Part shown: in pieces, positions 53,881-63,906 of the stretch
How the letters are laid out: each line of letters begins with the position of its first letter
Numbering within the stretch: the first letter of the stretch is position 1
NCBI RefSeq assembly: GCF_036711975.1
Contig: NC_091968.1
Span: 11,532,001-11,596,000, forward strand
Source: Onthophagus taurus
Lineage: Eukaryota > Arthropoda > Insecta > Coleoptera > Scarabaeidae
DNA length: 64,000 nt
Direction of reading: 5' to 3'
Notes under the pieces: model-generated
The model's database searches: none
The model's input: only the letters and a program-made list of their open reading frames with translations
Told to the model about the DNA's origin: nothing
Program-made: the position numbers and the translations under genes

Positions 53881-54261
53881 TTCAACTGAATAAATCACAC
53901 GTGATATTTTATAACTGATTAAAACGCGACTACCATATATATACTTTTGTTTACGTCACATTTTTGACAACTATAATTAAGTCAAAAATAGTTGATAAAT
54001 AATTAAAAATTGTTGATAAATTGTGCAATTGTCGTGTATTAATCTCCCTAAAATACGCTCGAGCTTGATTTTAAATCAGGATAATTTTATTTTTAATTCA
54101 CTCAAGTTTTGTTACCCTTTGGAAATAACTCTCAATCAAAATCAAAAGCTATCTTTACTAAAAGAGATGTTAGTTAAATTTGTGAATTGGGATATATTAT
54201 CTTCCTGAATACTAATTTTATTTTTATTCCTCTGTATATCTTTATTAACTTTATATTTAAT
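53881..54261. other. Downstream of the CCAAT repeats
   Basis: AT-rich, with a TATA-like box near 53936 and TTGTTGATAAAT repeats near 53990-54020. A 61-codon frame at 54023-54208 follows but has no family resemblance and was not called. Confidence 0.35.
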
Positions 54262-54390
54262 TAGATTTGTTTGAGTTAAGGTTGAAAGAATTACACTTAG
54301 TACAACACCCTTGGCAAGTTATTTTAAAAGATGGCCTGTTTAGTCAAGATTCCAAAATAGTATAATACTTGCCAGTTTTCTTTTCATAAA
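54262..54390 (+). repeat. Dispersed repeat S, copy 1
   Basis: TAGTACAACACCCTTGGCAA and AAAGATGGCCTGTTTAGTCA match, inverted, 57893-58020. The two copies enclose 3.5 kb. Confidence 0.7.
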
Positions 54391-54489
54391 AAAGCATTTT
54401 TTCAACTGCTTTGAAATAAAACTATATAAGTAGGTGAAGCTGAATACTAAATAAATGTATAACTACTAAATTAGGCCCGCTATTGAACT

Positions 54490-54740
54490 ACTAGTAGGTA
54501 ACTAAGTAGGTAACTTCAATGTCTAGATCATTAGACCTAGAACTAGAAACTTTCGAACTTGTTTCTGAAGAAGGTTGCAATATGGCATCCGAAACGTTAA
54601 ACATTTGTTCAAAAAACGCACAGCTTAATCCAAAAGTTTCTAGTTTTAGGTCTAGTGTTAGTTCTAGTGATAGTGCTAGTGTTAGTTCTAGTTTTAGTTT
54701 AATTAACACCGGCCGTGAAAGCCTTCGTACTTATAATTAA
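54490..54740 (+). repeat. Penelope-like tail, family 3, best copy
   Basis: Contains a hammerhead-like motif, short TAGTTCTAGTG-type repeats, and the end AACACCGGCCGTGAAAGCC / TTCGTACTTATA. Partner pieces lie at 30868-31115. Confidence 0.6.
54555..54610 (+). ncRNA. Hammerhead-type ribozyme motif, family 3
   Basis: Helix I 5' side GAAC-TT-GTTT (54555-54564); core CTGAAGA (54565-54571); extra A; helix II GGTTGC / GCATCC (54573-54578, 54585-54590) with one mismatch; GAAAC (54591-54595); GTT (54596-54598) with predicted cleavage after it; helix I 3' side AAAC-ATTT-GTTC (54599-54610). Confidence 0.6.
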
Positions 54741-54927
54741 AAGTATTCTAAAAAATTATTTGGGAATAATTTAGAAGTATACAGTCAAAGGTACTTATCA
54801 TGCTTTTAAAACGTTCGTGTAAAAATAAAATTATCCGATCAAAAGTCAAGCTCTTGTGTATTTACCCCCGATAATTTATTTAAAATTCAATAAAATTGAA
54901 CTAAAATAAAATAAATAAAATTTTTAA
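54741..54927. other. Spacer with a copied promoter-like block
   Basis: TCAAGCTCTTGTGTATTTAC and CGTGTAAAAATAAAA at about 54813-54870 repeat 53727-53780 from the CCAAT-repeat region. Confidence 0.45.
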
Positions 54928-54997
54928 ATATTAATAAAGGAGATTATTCTTTTAAACACACTGTCATTAAAATCTAATTAAATGTAAATTAACCCAT

Positions 54998-55111
54998 CTA
55001 AACGAATTTTAATACCCTCATTAACGTCTTAATTACTATTCTGTACACATAAATAAGCTCAAATTCTCTGTTAAAATTCAGTTTATCCAGTTCCTGTGTA
55101 AGAGTCGGTTC
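54998..55111 (-). CDS. Conserved short frame opposite the F-box-like gene, copy 2
   Basis: Minus strand, same frame as 47697-47813 (EPTLTQELDKLNFNREFELI), stop intact. Function unknown. Confidence 0.35.
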   Translation of the reverse strand, partial: EPTLTQELDKLNFNREFELIYVYRIVIKTLMRVLKFV

Positions 55112-55130
55112 TAGTGAAATATTAATCAAT

Positions 55131-55544
55131 ATGTTTTTCCGAATTTTTCCGAAAACGATCAACACAAACCAAGTGCCTTTCTTTTTGGAGTTTCCCATGG
55201 AACTAATAATAATAATTTTAGGTTTTCTTGATCCGAAATCTCTATTGCTTGCAGCCGTAACTTATGATAAGGTGATGAATGTTTGTCAAGGACACACAAC
55301 TCTTCGAAGACGGCTGAGGGCTGCTCAAAAGTCCGAAGAAAAACGAAGAGTGAATTATTTCTTAAATCCAAGTAGTGCGGTTCAAGTAAGAAGAAATGGA
55401 CCTGTTGATAATTGCTCGACGAAAATTGAAGTTATTAAAAAAGACTTTTTTCCTTTTGATTTAATTGGTAAAATTAGTAATAGAGGTGAAGCTAGAATTA
55501 GGAGAAAAAGTAATGTTACGTCAATTCGAAATTTTAGATTATAA
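55131..55544 (+). CDS. F-box-like protein, copy 2, intact
   Basis: 137 residues from ATG 55131. Near the N-terminus FPMELIIIILGFLDPKSLLL fits an F-box (P-x-E-L-(x)3-I-L-x-F-L-D), the part that binds Skp1 in SCF ubiquitin ligases. It continues NVCQGHTTLRRRLRAAQK, then a basic tail (RRKSNVTSIRNFRL). No substrate-binding repeat follows, so it is short for a functional SCF receptor. The same gene in copy 1 has lost 10 bp. A divergent frame lies 20 bp upstream on the other strand. Confidence 0.55.
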   Translation: MFFRIFPKTINTNQVPFFLEFPMELIIIILGFLDPKSLLLAAVTYDKVMNVCQGHTTLRRRLRAAQKSEEKRRVNYFLNPSSAVQVRRNGPVDNCSTKIEVIKKDFFPFDLIGKISNRGEARIRRKSNVTSIRNFRL

Positions 55545-55609
55545 GTTGTTAATTTTAGATGTTTTACCGAGATATATACTATATTCCATACATAATGGGT
55601 ACCTGTATA

Positions 55610-57328
55610 TAGGGTGTCTCAGCGAGACCGGTCATTAGACGTTTCTGGGTTTCTGCCCAAAATAAAAATTTGAGAATTCAGACTTAAGTATTAACAATTG
55701 CGTTCTCTTCGACTAAAATATTTCCAGATTTCTAGCACTTCCTGTTATACCGGTAGCCACCATCTACTTTATTTTTTTAAATAGAACACCCTATATATTT
55801 TTACATACATATTTGGATTTGTCTATTCTCAAGGTTTATAAATAACTTTACTTTTTGCAATTTGTTTCGTCGTTCTCGAGTTATTCGAATTTTTCTAGAA
55901 AAATCTGCTCCAGCAGACATTTGTTCAAAAAATCAGAGCACACTCGATTTTTGGGATATCAATTTAGGATTCAGAACATGCTTAAGCAACATGATGGAGT
56001 ATGTTTTAGTGCCAAGAACGGCTGTCTAGAACGTTTGGCCACTATACTATGGCACGGTAACTTTTCGAAATTTGAAAGTACCACAACTTCACTATTTTAA
56101 ATGGCATCTCTCACGTTTTATTACTTAGTTGTCTTCGGTGTCTCATTCTACATCTTTTATATCCCATATTGCCCATACCTAACATTAATAGTTTAGGAGA
56201 TAATTACGGTTTATAATTAATATTTAGCCTAGTGTGCCATGAAAAACAAACCTTCTCAATGAGTTCTTGTCAAAGACTCACTTGTTTACGTCACTTGATG
56301 CATGTGAGCTAATAATTATCTGTTAGGTCTCTTAATATTAGTACTAAAAAGAGTTAAAATCGATAACAATAATGAAAATAATATTTACACAAATCAAGAA
56401 ATTCTTAATTTATTTTTTATACGTGAAAAGCGCGACAAAGTTCGTAGTATGATTCCCAGAACTTCTTTGGCAGCTCGACTGGGCACGAAATAAGTCAAGG
56501 TATTCACCTCTTCCGCTGCATTATCTACTACATTTTTTGGTCAGTTTAACACGTGATTAATTCGTCCAAAATGCAAAAAAAATGCTTCTATTAATTCTAA
56601 ATTCTTCTAAATTTACCTTTTGTCATCAAAGGTAAATGTGGATAGTTTTCATTAAACATTCTGCAAGTTCTACTAAAAACATTGTCGCACTTTAAGTACA
56701 TAAAAAAATATATTAAGGTTTTCATTTGTATAAACATTATTTACGTTATTAATATCCATTTTAACTGGTTTTCGACTCACAAACACCAGACAATGTAAAT
56801 CAGACTTTGACGTGTGTCATTAAACATTTGTTTTCCATGGCACACTAGGTTAATATCGATATCATATGTGTGCATTTGTCAAAAAACCCTAATTATTTTC
56901 TAAACTATTAATTTTAGATGTAGGACATATGGGGTATAAAAGATGTAAAATGAGACGTCGAAGACGACTAACTAATAAAATATGGGGGGTGCCATTTAAA
57001 AAAATGAAGTTATGGTACTTCCAAATTTCGAAAAGTTAATGTAAAGTGACCAAACAATCTAGACAGCCGTTCTCGGCACCAAAACACACTCCATCATGTT
57101 GCTTAAGCATGTTCTGAATCCTAAATTGATATCGCAAAAATCGAGTGTTTTCTGATCTTTTGAACAAATGTCTGCAAGAACAGATTGTTATAACCGGAAG
57201 TGCTAGTAATCTGAAAATATTTTAGTCGAAGAGAACGCAATTGATTATACTTAAATCTGAACTCTCAAATTTTTATTTTGGCCAGAACTCCAGAAACGTC
57301 TAATGACCGGTCTCGCTGAGACACCCTA
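55610..57328. mobile_element. Palindromic element, family F copy 2
   Basis: 1719 bp, ends AGGGTGTCTCAGCGAGACCG and complement, next to TA. Arms ~500 bp, and no transposase. The core (56228-56849) is bounded by CCTAGTGTGCCATG / CCATGGCACACTAGG, a smaller element also hinted at in family A cores. Confidence 0.8.
56228..56849. repeat. Inner inverted-repeat element (CCATGGCACACTA type)
   Basis: The ends AGTGTGCCATG and CATGGCACACT also bound the cores of family A copies (11950-12080; 38005-38150), and one end occurs at about 26609. Non-coding here. Confidence 0.55.
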
Positions 57329-57378
57329 TATACAAGTGCCCATTATGTATGGAATATAGTATATATCTCGGTAAATAT

Positions 57379-57892
57379 TGACTTTATAAAAAAACTTCTT
57401 ATACAAAACTTGTTTAATCTTTTATTTGCTATAATAAGACTGCATTCAATTATTTTTAATTCAGAAAACAAATGAGTAACGAATAACACATAAATTCTTT
57501 TAAATAGCAATGTATCCTTTCGTTAAGCTCATTTCATAGAGATATCTTTTTTCTTTACGATGACGTAATATTTTTGTACCCTTACATAAGAAAACTTTTG
57601 AAAAAAATGCAAATATTGTTTATTAAGAAAATTTAACCAATAACATTAATCTAGATATCCGAGATCGTCAATTATCTCGAATTATTACCGTAAATTAGAT
57701 CTACATACAAAATAAAACTAATTAGTGTACATCTCCAATAATTCGCGATACTTCAAGGTACTTGACGAGCATCATAATGGACATCTTCTAACAAAGTTGT
57801 TAAATTATTTTGGAGGAAATACAAATAACATACGAAAGTATGAATTTTTAAATAACAGGGTTTTTGCAGAAAAACAGGCAATAATATTTTTT
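57379..57892. other. Spacer with no supported gene
   Basis: AT-rich. A 71-codon frame at 57725-57940 (LDEHHNGHLLTKLLNYFGGN) runs into repeat S; it resembles no family I know and was not called. Confidence 0.35.
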
Positions 57893-58020
57893 ATTAAAAG
57901 AAAACTGGCAAGTGTTATACCATTTTGTAATCTTGACTAAACAGGCCATCTTTTAAAATAACTTGCCAAGGGTGTTGTACTAAGTGTAATTCTCTCAAGC
58001 TTAACTCAATCAAACTAATA
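57893..58020 (-). repeat. Dispersed repeat S, copy 2
   Basis: Complement of 54262-54390, e.g. TGACTAAACAGGCCATCTTT. Confidence 0.7.
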
Positions 58021-58824
58021 TTTTTTGTTTTGATAAACTAACGATTTTTGTTGTTTGATTTGTAACTTCTATAGCAGCATGATTCATAAGGAATACTTTA
58101 TTAAAAAATCAATATTAAATTGCGAACATTTCTGATCGTAGTACTTAAAGATATGATGTACGGGAACGTTTTTTAACATTTTCAAAAATGTCTATTACCA
58201 CTTAACTAAGAGATATGGAATTTTTTTCTTATTTTTACCAGAACAGGTGTGGGTTGGCCTCTCACCCGGTGCCCGCTTGACGTTGAGTTTCGGGACACCG
58301 GTATACCGCCCGCGTGTTGTAACGACATATTCGAACAAGTACCAACTCGTATCGAAACCGCGAAAGTGTGTAGTAGTGATCCAATAAAAAGGACATTTGT
58401 AAGATTGTTTAATTTTTATTATTTATCAACGCCACAATTCTTTTTCTTATACGGTGTGTCCGTAAAGTAACGGATATAGGCGATAAAATCATTATAAACG
58501 GTTTATGAAAAAATCCCTGAAACGGGTCTAAAGATATAAATATTTTGCAATTGTTTGGTATAGATTTTAAATTTCTTCCGCCATTTTTAAACGAGTTATG
58601 ACGTCATCGATATTTTTTTAAATGACAATCCTCCATTTTTATTACCTAGTATGAAAGAGGATTTTTTTCTGAATCTAGTACAGTCAATATTAATATTGAT
58701 TACATAAGAAAATTTTCGAGAAAAATTACTTTAAAGTTTAACTATTTCAGATTTGTTGACATGGTAAAAATAGCAGTAGCCATGAGTAACTATGGTAACC
58801 AATTAGTTTAAACAATTTCATAAG

Positions 58825-59644
58825 TAGGGCCCGGAACTTTTGTAACGGTACGATACGATTTACTCCCTCCTCTTGTTCTCCTAGAAAATGAGTCGTTGGC
58901 GTCAAGTCAACTCACCTGATCGGTTGTTATTGACGACCGACGATCAGTTTTTTATTGCACATCAATGTCAACATTGTCAACTGTCAGTACGATTTCACTG
59001 TTGTTCAAATGTGCAGTATTCGACGCTTTTCATCCGCATAATTTCGTCAAATTTGCTATTTATCTTTCTTTAGTTACCTTTAATTGGAATTTGGAGTTCT
59101 GTTTGTGTTCGTATTATAGTTTTTTTTTTAAGAATTGTTTTTAGTTTCCCTTTGTGGTAAAATTGTTGTTCGGATTTGAAAATTGTTCAACAAATTGCCG
59201 AAAACAATATACCTTTAACTCTTAAGGAAAAATATGGTTCAATAACTCAGTATTTTATTTATGCTCCACTTACAAGTTGTGATGTTAAAAGATCATTCTC
59301 TAGGTACAAACACATTTTAACGTCAACTAGAACGTCATTTACAGATGAAAATTTAGGGATGATTGTTTCAATATACGTTAACAGCAATATTTTTATATCC
59401 GTATCCGATTTGTGATTGATATTACAAATCGGATCCTGTTTGTTTGAATTAAAGTTATAAAATATATTTTTTTTTTAATATTTTCAAATTGTAGTGATAG
59501 TTGACACTGACGTGTAATAAACCGATTGTCGGTCGTCAACAACAACCGATGAGGTGAGTTGACTTGACCCCACCACCTTATTTTCTAGGAGAACAAGTGG
59601 AGGGGGTAAATCGCATCGTTTCGTTACAAAAGTTCCGTGCCCTA
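58825..59644 (+). mobile_element. 820-bp non-autonomous hAT element
   Basis: Starts TAGGGCCCGGAACTTTTGTA and ends TTCCGTGCCCTA. The 8-bp duplication TTCATAAG stands at 58817-58824 and 59645-59652. Inside is only the 3' end of a hAT transposase. The copy of element I at 32585 has the empty site. Confidence 0.9.
59176..59415 (+). pseudogene. hAT transposase C-terminal fragment
   Basis: YAPLTSCDVKRSFSRYKHIL and the T-x-E-N-L end form the hAT dimerisation signature. Everything N-terminal is deleted. Confidence 0.78.
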
Positions 59645-59694
59645 TTCATAAGTGACAAAAACTGATTTAGTAAGTAGTTAACCCTTTTAATACA

Positions 59695-60290
59695 ACATAT
59701 CCTAATCGCCAACTTATTGGCCAAAGTATGGTGACCTTAGCTGTGACTAAATTTAAAAAGGATGGGCATCTCTCGAAGCATTTCTCGAAGTCTGGCCTAC
59801 TAAATGTTTCAGGAGAATTTCAACAAACCGTGGTTTTGGCTCTCCAAGAAAACCCTCATGTAAGGAGTATTGGGTCTAATTTGGATATTAGTAAATCAAC
59901 GGTTCACAAAATTTTAAAACCCGGAAAATGTCATTCCCATAAAGTAAACCTGATTCACGAGCAATGAATCGTAGTTTTTGCAACAACAGTTTTGCAACGA
60001 TGACAAAGACTTTGTCAAAAACATTTTTTCGACGAGGGAACATTTACATTGAGTGGACAAGTAAATAGACAAAATTGTCGGTATTGCGCTATCCAAAATC
60101 CAAATTAGCCAAGAAAGTCGCATACCCAATATCCGCAAAAGATTTGAGGAAACCTTAAGTGGAAAGAGATGTTTAAATTTTTTCAAAGCGATGTCATTCC
60201 TTCCATCTCGGTAATTTTGACACAATTCAATTCCAACGGCAGTTATTCCAACAAGATGGCGCGCCACCACACTTCAAGAAGCTTTACTAA
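59695..60290 (+). pseudogene. Tc1/mariner transposase of element I, decayed
   Basis: MVTLAVTKFKKDGHLSKHFS, then DISKSTVHKILKPGKCHSHK (helix-turn-helix part), stop at 59965, then in other frames FTLSGQVNRQNCRY (first catalytic region), SHTQYPQKI and LFQQDGAPPHFKKLY (second D). The C-terminal third is missing. Confidence 0.75.
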
Positions 60291-60734
60291 ATCAGTTTTT
60301 GACACTCAGGGAATTGTTTAGAATAATTGGTTACCATAGTTACTCATGGCTACTGTTATTTTTATCATTTATACAAATTTGAAGTAATTAAACTTTAAAG
60401 TAATTTTTCTCGCAAATTTTCTTATGTAACCAATATTGACTGTACTATATTCAGAAAAAAATCCTCTTTCATATTTCATAACAAAAATGGGGGATTGCCA
60501 TTTGAAAAAAATATCGATGACGTCATAACTCGTTTAAAAATGGCGGGAAAGTTTTAAAATCTACAACAAAAAATTGCAGAAAATTTAAATCTTTAGACCC
60601 GTTTCAGGGGTTCTTCCATAAACCGTTTATTATGATTTTATAGCCTATATCCGTTACTTTACGGAGACACTGTATATATAATTTATTTGTATTTAAACTA
60701 CCACCTGTTTTCGACATCAGCTTTATAGGTGCAT

Positions 60735-61265
60735 TCAGAATTTCTCAAAATTTTTACAATCAAATCCTGTCTTTTCTAAATCTTATCATAAATTAGAATG
60801 TTTGAGCTGCAATTTGAGAAATAGAACGGGTTGCATCTTTTAAAAATAAGGAAGATATGATTTTTTTAAATCTTTAATTTTCTTAGAAGTTCTCGCATAA
60901 TTTGGCAATTGTTTGTTTATCATTGCATTTCTTAAAATTTTTACAATCAAATCCTGTCTTTTCAAAATCTTACCATAAATTAGAATGTTTGAGCTTCAAT
61001 TTGAGAAATAGAACGCGTTCCATCTTTTAAAAATAAGCACGGTATGATTTTTTAAAATTTTTAATTTTCTTATATGTTCTCGCATAATTTGACAATTTTT
61101 TGTTATCATTACATTTCTCAAAATTTTTACAATCAAATCCTGCCTTTTCTAAAATTTGTCATAAATTGGAATGTTTGAGCTTTAATTTGAGATAAAGAAC
61201 ACGGTCCAACTTTTAAAAATGAGGAAGGTATAATTTTTCAAAAATTTTAATTTCTTACAAATTTA
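60735..61265 (-). repeat. Tandem repeat, three ~180-bp units
   Basis: TTTTTACAATCAAATCCTG(T/C)CTTTTC recurs near 60748, 60938 and 61120; each unit also has GAATGTTTGAGCT and TTCTCGCATAATTTG. Partner of the two-unit array at 32090. Confidence 0.82.
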
Positions 61266-61303
61266 GATAACGTTTCTCGTATATCATGTTAGTTTTAAAT
61301 TAC

Positions 61304-62650
61304 GCACTCATGTCTTTAAGTTTAAATAAAAAATAACTAAATTTGTTCGTAATTTAACAACTTAAAACCATGTAGGAGTCGTATTAAAGAATAATAAAAT
61401 TCAAGTTGTTATTATAAATATATTATTTAATGTTTCAAACAATAACACAATTTGAAACGTTCCAAGCATCGTCGAGTTGGCATCTCCCTCGCTTGTTGAT
61501 TAGCGTTGTGCTCATACCGTTCTAAAAACCCACGCAAACGCTTATCGATTATATAATTTAAACTACAGAGAAAAGAAACGTGGTCGCGTTGGCATCTACC
61601 TTGTATCTGTATGGATGAAACCCGTTTGTCACCTAAAACCGATAATGATCTAAATAATTTAATATGGAAGTTCAAATGCTTTTTAAAACACGAAAATTTT
61701 ATTCTAGTCACAATTTACGGAGTAAATCTTTTTTAGAACAAATTCTATTTTAATATTTTAAAAGTTCCATGACAAATTTGGTTAGGCCATTATCAGTTTC
61801 AGATTGCACAGCAGGTTTCATCCATGTAGATATAAGTAGATGCCAGCACAACCATGTTGCGTTTCTCTGTAGTTAAAATTATACACCCGAAAAGCTTTTG
61901 AGTGGCTTTTCAAAACGGTATGAGCACGAAGGTAACCATCACTTCCTTATTGATTTAGATAATTGATGAACGAAGACAGTTATTTCGTTGTGGTTCTTTC
62001 AATGATTTTATGATTAAGAAATATTCTTTGATTTTCTTGTCTAAATCGACAAAATAACTGTAACAAAGTGGAAAAAAAATTAATCATTTTTGTTGAAATA
62101 TTAGAAAGAATGTTTTATTAATGAAAACTTTAACTTACCTCATCAATGAAATTTAATGGTTATTGCAAGCTTATTCTTTATACGCATTGTTGCGATTTAA
62201 AATTAAAACCACTTCTGATTAGAATCATCGTGTTCTGCAGTATTTATACGATCGTCGATGGAGGAATTTTGCACACGGCCATGGCTTATCAACTTATGTA
62301 GTCACGAAACTTTCTTGGTATTGTTGGGGTAAGGTTACAGGTTTTTTTTTTGGACTATTGTTGGATGATAAAAATTATCGCTAGTTCTTTTCCACTCAAC
62401 GATTTTCGATGAATTTTATCTTTTAAATAACTTTTATAATAAAACATTTTTAAGTTATGTTTTAAATTCAGATATCAATTCTTTCGAGAAATATAATTCC
62501 TAAGATATTTTAAATAAAAGACAACATTAGGAAGAAGATAGAATGATACCAGACAACTTGAAAAATAGTCATAATTTTACGTAGAATCCATAAATGCGCC
62601 AAAAAATGGGGGTTCCCATTTAAAAATATCAACTTAGGCATGGTATATTA
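61304..62650. other. Repeat-rich spacer with a ~450-bp hairpin
   Basis: Between about 61485 and 61935 inverted arms pair (GAAACGTGG..TGGCATCTACC.. with GCAACATGG..TGCTGGCATCTAC; GTATGGATGAAACC with GGTTTCATCCATG). A minus-strand frame at 61427-61711 lies in one arm and was not called. The rest is AT-rich with no gene. Confidence 0.45.
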
Positions 62651-62786
62651 ATTTTAGGACACCTGTATATTTCAATTTTATCTAAAAAAATGCGCGTTAA
62701 AAAATATAACATGGATGTCCAAGCCTCTTTTCTGGAAGAGTATTCCTAGAATTTTTATCGAATTCACTCCATACTTTATGTAAGTA
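62651..62786. other. Gap between two back-to-back transposon ends
   Basis: AGGACACCTG before TA at about 62665 is the right end of one TA element, and TACAGGTGTCCC at 62785 opens another. The partner ends were not found. Confidence 0.4.
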
Positions 62787-62990
62787 CAGGTGTCCCAAAT
62801 TCGTTGCCCGCATAGGCTATCTCTTAAACTAAAAAGGATAAAAAAAGTAGCTTACATGTCATGATCTCGTTTTTCGAGAAACTGCTAATGCCAACTCTTT
62901 TCCAAGAAGTCTTTTGTTTTCGCCCTATCGGCAAAAACTGAAAAATTTACGAAAGCGACAAACGCGAATATCTCGCTTATTACCAAAGAT
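62787..62990 (+). repeat. Family C relative, one end
   Basis: CAGGTGTCCCAAATTCG, then ATAGGCTATCTC and GATAAAAAAAGTAG...CATGTC, in the same order as in family C (22928 onward) but with many changes. Confidence 0.5.
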
Positions 62991-63906
62991 TTAGAGTATT
63001 ATAAATAAAACATTATAGGGTTAACTTTTTACGAAGAATCTTTTATTATCGAGTGTGGTTATATGTCCACAATATAATAAAAATAATAATATAATATATT
63101 TTGTTAATAATTATATTTTAATGAATATATGAACAGTACACGTTAAATGAATGATTATAATTTGAAATTACTGTTAATATGAACAAACGATTGATAATAA
63201 TAATTTGAATTGATGAATGAAATAATTTGAAAAGACTGATTGATTGATAATAAATAATTGATAATAATAATAAATTTCTTTAGCAACACGATCTGTTTTT
63301 ACATGTCGTGTGCACAGCATGCTACATCGGGATTTTAGAAGTACATAACTTTATTTTTTTAAATGGAAACCATAGTTGGCTATGACCTAAAATTACTTTG
63401 TTATTTTCTTCTGATAACAAATATATATAGTTTGTTGGGTATATTTCTTATAATTAAATATAAAATATAGGTATTTAAATAAATTAACTCTTACTCGCTA
63501 AAAATTTTATATAATCAGAACCGGTTTCGGTTGAATCTACAATATTAAAATAAATAACAAGAAAATATCTTAAAACAAATGAAAAACTTACTGTCAAAAT
63601 GAACAAAAAAGAACAAAAAACTCAGACATAAATTAATAACTTCCAATTTTTTTTAAATAAAAACTAAAATGAGAAACTTTATATATAAAATGAATTATAC
63701 AAAATTATAAACTTACATGATAAAATAACAAGATAAACACATTACAAATGACAAATGAAATGACAAACTAACATAAAATGAGTGTAACAAGACTGGATTA
63801 AAAGAGAAGGAGTGATATTAACGAAGATAGTTGAAAAGTGGTTTGCGCTGGAATTCGATTTGATCATTTATATTGTTGATTTTTGGATCTTTATTTTTTT
63901 TTTAAA
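62991..63906. other. AT-rich repeats, no gene
   Basis: Mostly A/T with simple TTGATAATAA-type repeats (63060-63280). GGAAACCATAGTTGG near 63365 repeats 26033. On the minus strand near 63545-63505, GTAGATT...CCGAAACCGGTTC looks like a family 1 hammerhead that has lost its core, downstream of the Penelope-like fragment. Confidence 0.4.

Larger units (their letters stand above)
54928..55566. repeat. Segmental duplication, copy 2
   Basis: Direct copy of 47625-48253, carrying the intact F-box-like gene. It runs into the outer palindrome of family F copy 2. Confidence 0.8.
55563..57378. repeat. Outer palindrome around family F copy 2
   Basis: ACCGAGATATATACTATATT at 55566 and its complement near 57375 continue outward from the family F ends as ~45-bp arms (through CCATACATAATGGG). 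F copy 2 therefore sits in the middle of a larger inverted repeat. Confidence 0.7.
58452..60672 (+). mobile_element. Tc1/mariner element I, copy 2
   Basis: Ends CGGTGTGTCCGTAAAGTAAC and GTTACTTTACGGAGACACTG, flanked by TA. Same insertion point in repeat R as copy 1. Contains the hAT element and a dead transposase. Confidence 0.82.
58093..61303 (-). repeat. Composite repeat R, copy 2 (inverted)
   Basis: The complement matches 32062-34176 throughout. It is longer because of an 828-bp hAT insertion (with its target duplication) and a third tandem unit. Ends lie near GATTTTTTAATAA (58093) and GTAATTTAAAACTAAC (61303). Confidence 0.85.

Noticed and set aside
54023..54208. Small gene downstream of the CCAAT repeats
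   Set aside because: 61 codons, no family, and no evidence for transcription; the promoter-like context alone is not enough.
63501..63545. Possible further hammerhead near a Penelope-like 3' end (minus strand)
   Set aside because: GTAGATT and CCGAAACCGGTTC are present but the CUGANGA core and helix II are missing, so it was only mentioned as a decayed trace.
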